DNA of 6,345 nucleotides, from the NCBI GenBank assembly GCA_002371345.1, contig DFHY01000041.1, positions 1-6,345 of the forward strand, in the 5' to 3' direction. The translations under genes were made by a program, and so were the position numbers. This document shows positions 5,207-6,345 of this stretch, piece by piece. Position 1 is the first letter of the stretch, and every line of letters starts with the position of its first letter. This DNA is from Lachnospiraceae bacterium UBA3711 (GTDB lineage Bacteria > Bacillota > Clostridia > Lachnospirales > Lachnospiraceae). Under the pieces are notes generated by a model. That model saw only the letters and a list, made by a program, of their open reading frames with translations. It was not told where the DNA came from and did no database searches.

Positions 5207-6345
5207 TTGAGCAGGACTATATTTCATGTTGATGTAAATTCGGCTTTCCTGTCATGGTCAGCACTGGAGAAGCTCAGGCAGGATCCGGAAGGAGTAGATC
5301 TGAGGACTATTCCGTCTGCCGTGGGAGGTGATATCAGGACACGCCATGGAATAATAACCGCGAAGTCTGTTCCCGCCAAGGCCTATAATGTACAGACAGG
5401 GGAACCTGTTGTAAGAGCTCTTGAGAAATGTCCGCAGCTCGTCCTGGTCCGGTCTGATTTCAAGGCATACCGCAGGTATTCATCTCAGTTCATCGCGATC
5501 CTCAGAGAGTATACAGATAAGGTGCAGCAGGCGTCCATAGATGAGGCGTATATGGATGTGAGCGATATGGTTCTCAGCCGTGAACAGGCGCTGAGGCTTG
5601 CCGGGCAGATAAAGGATACTGTTCGCGGCCGGCTTGGATTCACAGTGAATGTCGGTATCTCCGAGAATAAATTTCTCGCGAAGATGGCAAGCGATTTCAG
5701 GAAGCCGGATCGGGTGCACACATTGTACCCCGATGAGATTGAGGATAAAATGTGGCCGCTGGAGGTCAGGGATCTGTACGGATGCGGCGCGGCAACGGCC
5801 GGCCAGCTCAGGGAGATGGGATTCCGAACCATCGGCGACCTGGCCGCCTGCGATGAAGACATGCTGAAAAGGCTTCTGGGAGAGAAGCGGGGAGAGTATA
5901 TCTATAAGCGCTCACACGGGATCGACAACTCAGCCGTTGAGACTCTGAGACAGGATGCCAAGAGCTATTCGAATGAGACAACCACACCGGAGGATATCAC
6001 CAGAGAAAACTACGTGTCACTGGCTGTCCCGGTTATTCGCAGACTTGGAATGAAAGTCTCCGAGCGGATGAAGCGGGACGGCGTCTTTGGGACCACATGC
6101 TTCGTACAGGTGAAGACCGGCACTTTCCGGCGCCATTCAAGGCAGACAGGGTTAAAGAACTCCACAAACGACGCGGCGATGATCTGTGAAACCGCTTCTG
6201 TCCTGCTCAAGGAGCTGACAGACCGGCTCTTTGATGAAGGCGAGGTGCTGCGGCTTATAGGCGTGGGCGTGTCAGGGCTGGACCACGGAGAGTACCGGCA
6301 GATGGGGATGGAGGACTGGATGCGTCTGAGCGAGCAGAACAGGAA
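5207..6345 (+). CDS. dinB: DinB-like Y-family DNA polymerase (3' end outside window)
   Basis: An uninterrupted frame of 379 codons runs from TTG 5207 to the right edge without a stop. The frame has a TGA at 5201-5203, so TTG is the only plausible start; GGAG (5194-5197) lies 9 bases upstream, and the two nearby ATGs are out of frame. Y-family motifs are complete: IFHVDVNSAF with catalytic Asp9 and steric-gate Phe14, PSAVGGD and GIITAKSVPAKAYNV (fingers), ASIDEAYMD with catalytic Asp112-Glu113, and VNVGISENKFLAKMASDFRK (148-166). A helix-hairpin-helix thumb follows around YGCGAATAGQLREMGFRTIGDLA (191-213), then a little-finger domain from roughly residue 240. The product is a translesion polymerase that bypasses damaged template bases. 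The HVDVNSAFLSW/IPSAVGGD form is a variant I associate with Lachnospiraceae-type Clostridia, not enterobacterial Pol IV. About 30-40 C-terminal residues, where a beta-clamp motif would be, are missing from view. It is divergent from trpB and has its own leader. Confidence 0.92.
   Translation, partial: MSRTIFHVDVNSAFLSWSALEKLRQDPEGVDLRTIPSAVGGDIRTRHGIITAKSVPAKAYNVQTGEPVVRALEKCPQLVLVRSDFKAYRRYSSQFIAILREYTDKVQQASIDEAYMDVSDMVLSREQALRLAGQIKDTVRGRLGFTVNVGISENKFLAKMASDFRKPDRVHTLYPDEIEDKMWPLEVRDLYGCGAATAGQLREMGFRTIGDLAACDEDMLKRLLGEKRGEYIYKRSHGIDNSAVETLRQDAKSYSNETTTPEDITRENYVSLAVPVIRRLGMKVSERMKRDGVFGTTCFVQVKTGTFRRHSRQTGLKNSTNDAAMICETASVLLKELTDRLFDEGEVLRLIGVGVSGLDHGEYRQMGMEDWMRLSEQNR

Noticed and set aside
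5485..5862. Minus-strand open frames opposite the polymerase gene
   Set aside because: They are antisense shadows of a strongly conserved coding frame and have no family resemblance.

Overview
The window reads as ordinary chromosomal DNA of a mid-to-high GC Clostridia, most likely Lachnospiraceae or a close relative. The grounds are a T-box riboswitch, purine-rich Shine-Dalgarno sites, a TTG start, a MATE transporter with a Clostridia-style opening, and a Y-family polymerase of the variant common in that group (HVDVNSAFLSW, IPSAVGGD). This placement is inferred from protein style, not from a marker gene.

Layout. (1) 1-2712, + strand: an accessory operon with the 3' part of a membrane-anchored alpha/beta hydrolase, an HD-domain hydrolase overlapping it by 13 bp, and a MATE-family exporter. 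(2) 2750-2948, + strand: a gutted Gfo/Idh/MocA oxidoreductase that keeps its ribosome binding site, about ten N-terminal residues and the last ~45 residues; the middle is gone and the two ends lie in different frames. A strong hairpin terminator (2991-3028) follows and closes the rightward block. (3) 3153-4529, - strand: an intact TrpB2-type tryptophan synthase beta subunit homologue with no trpA beside it. (4) 4530-4935, - strand: its leader, with a promoter (TTGACG-17-TATGAT) and a complete T-box riboswitch. The specifier codon reads UGG (Trp) and the tRNA acceptor-binding bulge reads UGGC, both matching tRNA-Trp; a strong intrinsic terminator follows. (5) 5018-5206, + strand: a putative promoter and a compact, very GC-rich structured leader. 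(6) 5207-6345, + strand: a DinB-like Y-family DNA polymerase beginning at TTG and running off the right edge.

How the parts work together. The trpB2 unit is a self-contained tryptophan-starvation response: uncharged tRNA-Trp should stabilise the antiterminator and permit transcription of an enzyme that makes Trp from indole plus serine or a serine derivative. The leader continues past its terminator with a second copy of the terminator's 5' arm and a hairpin touching the trpB Shine-Dalgarno, which may add a layer of control. The structured leader in front of the polymerase matches no riboswitch class I can recognise and is the best candidate here for something undescribed. No CRISPR, transposase, phage gene, tRNA or rRNA is visible.
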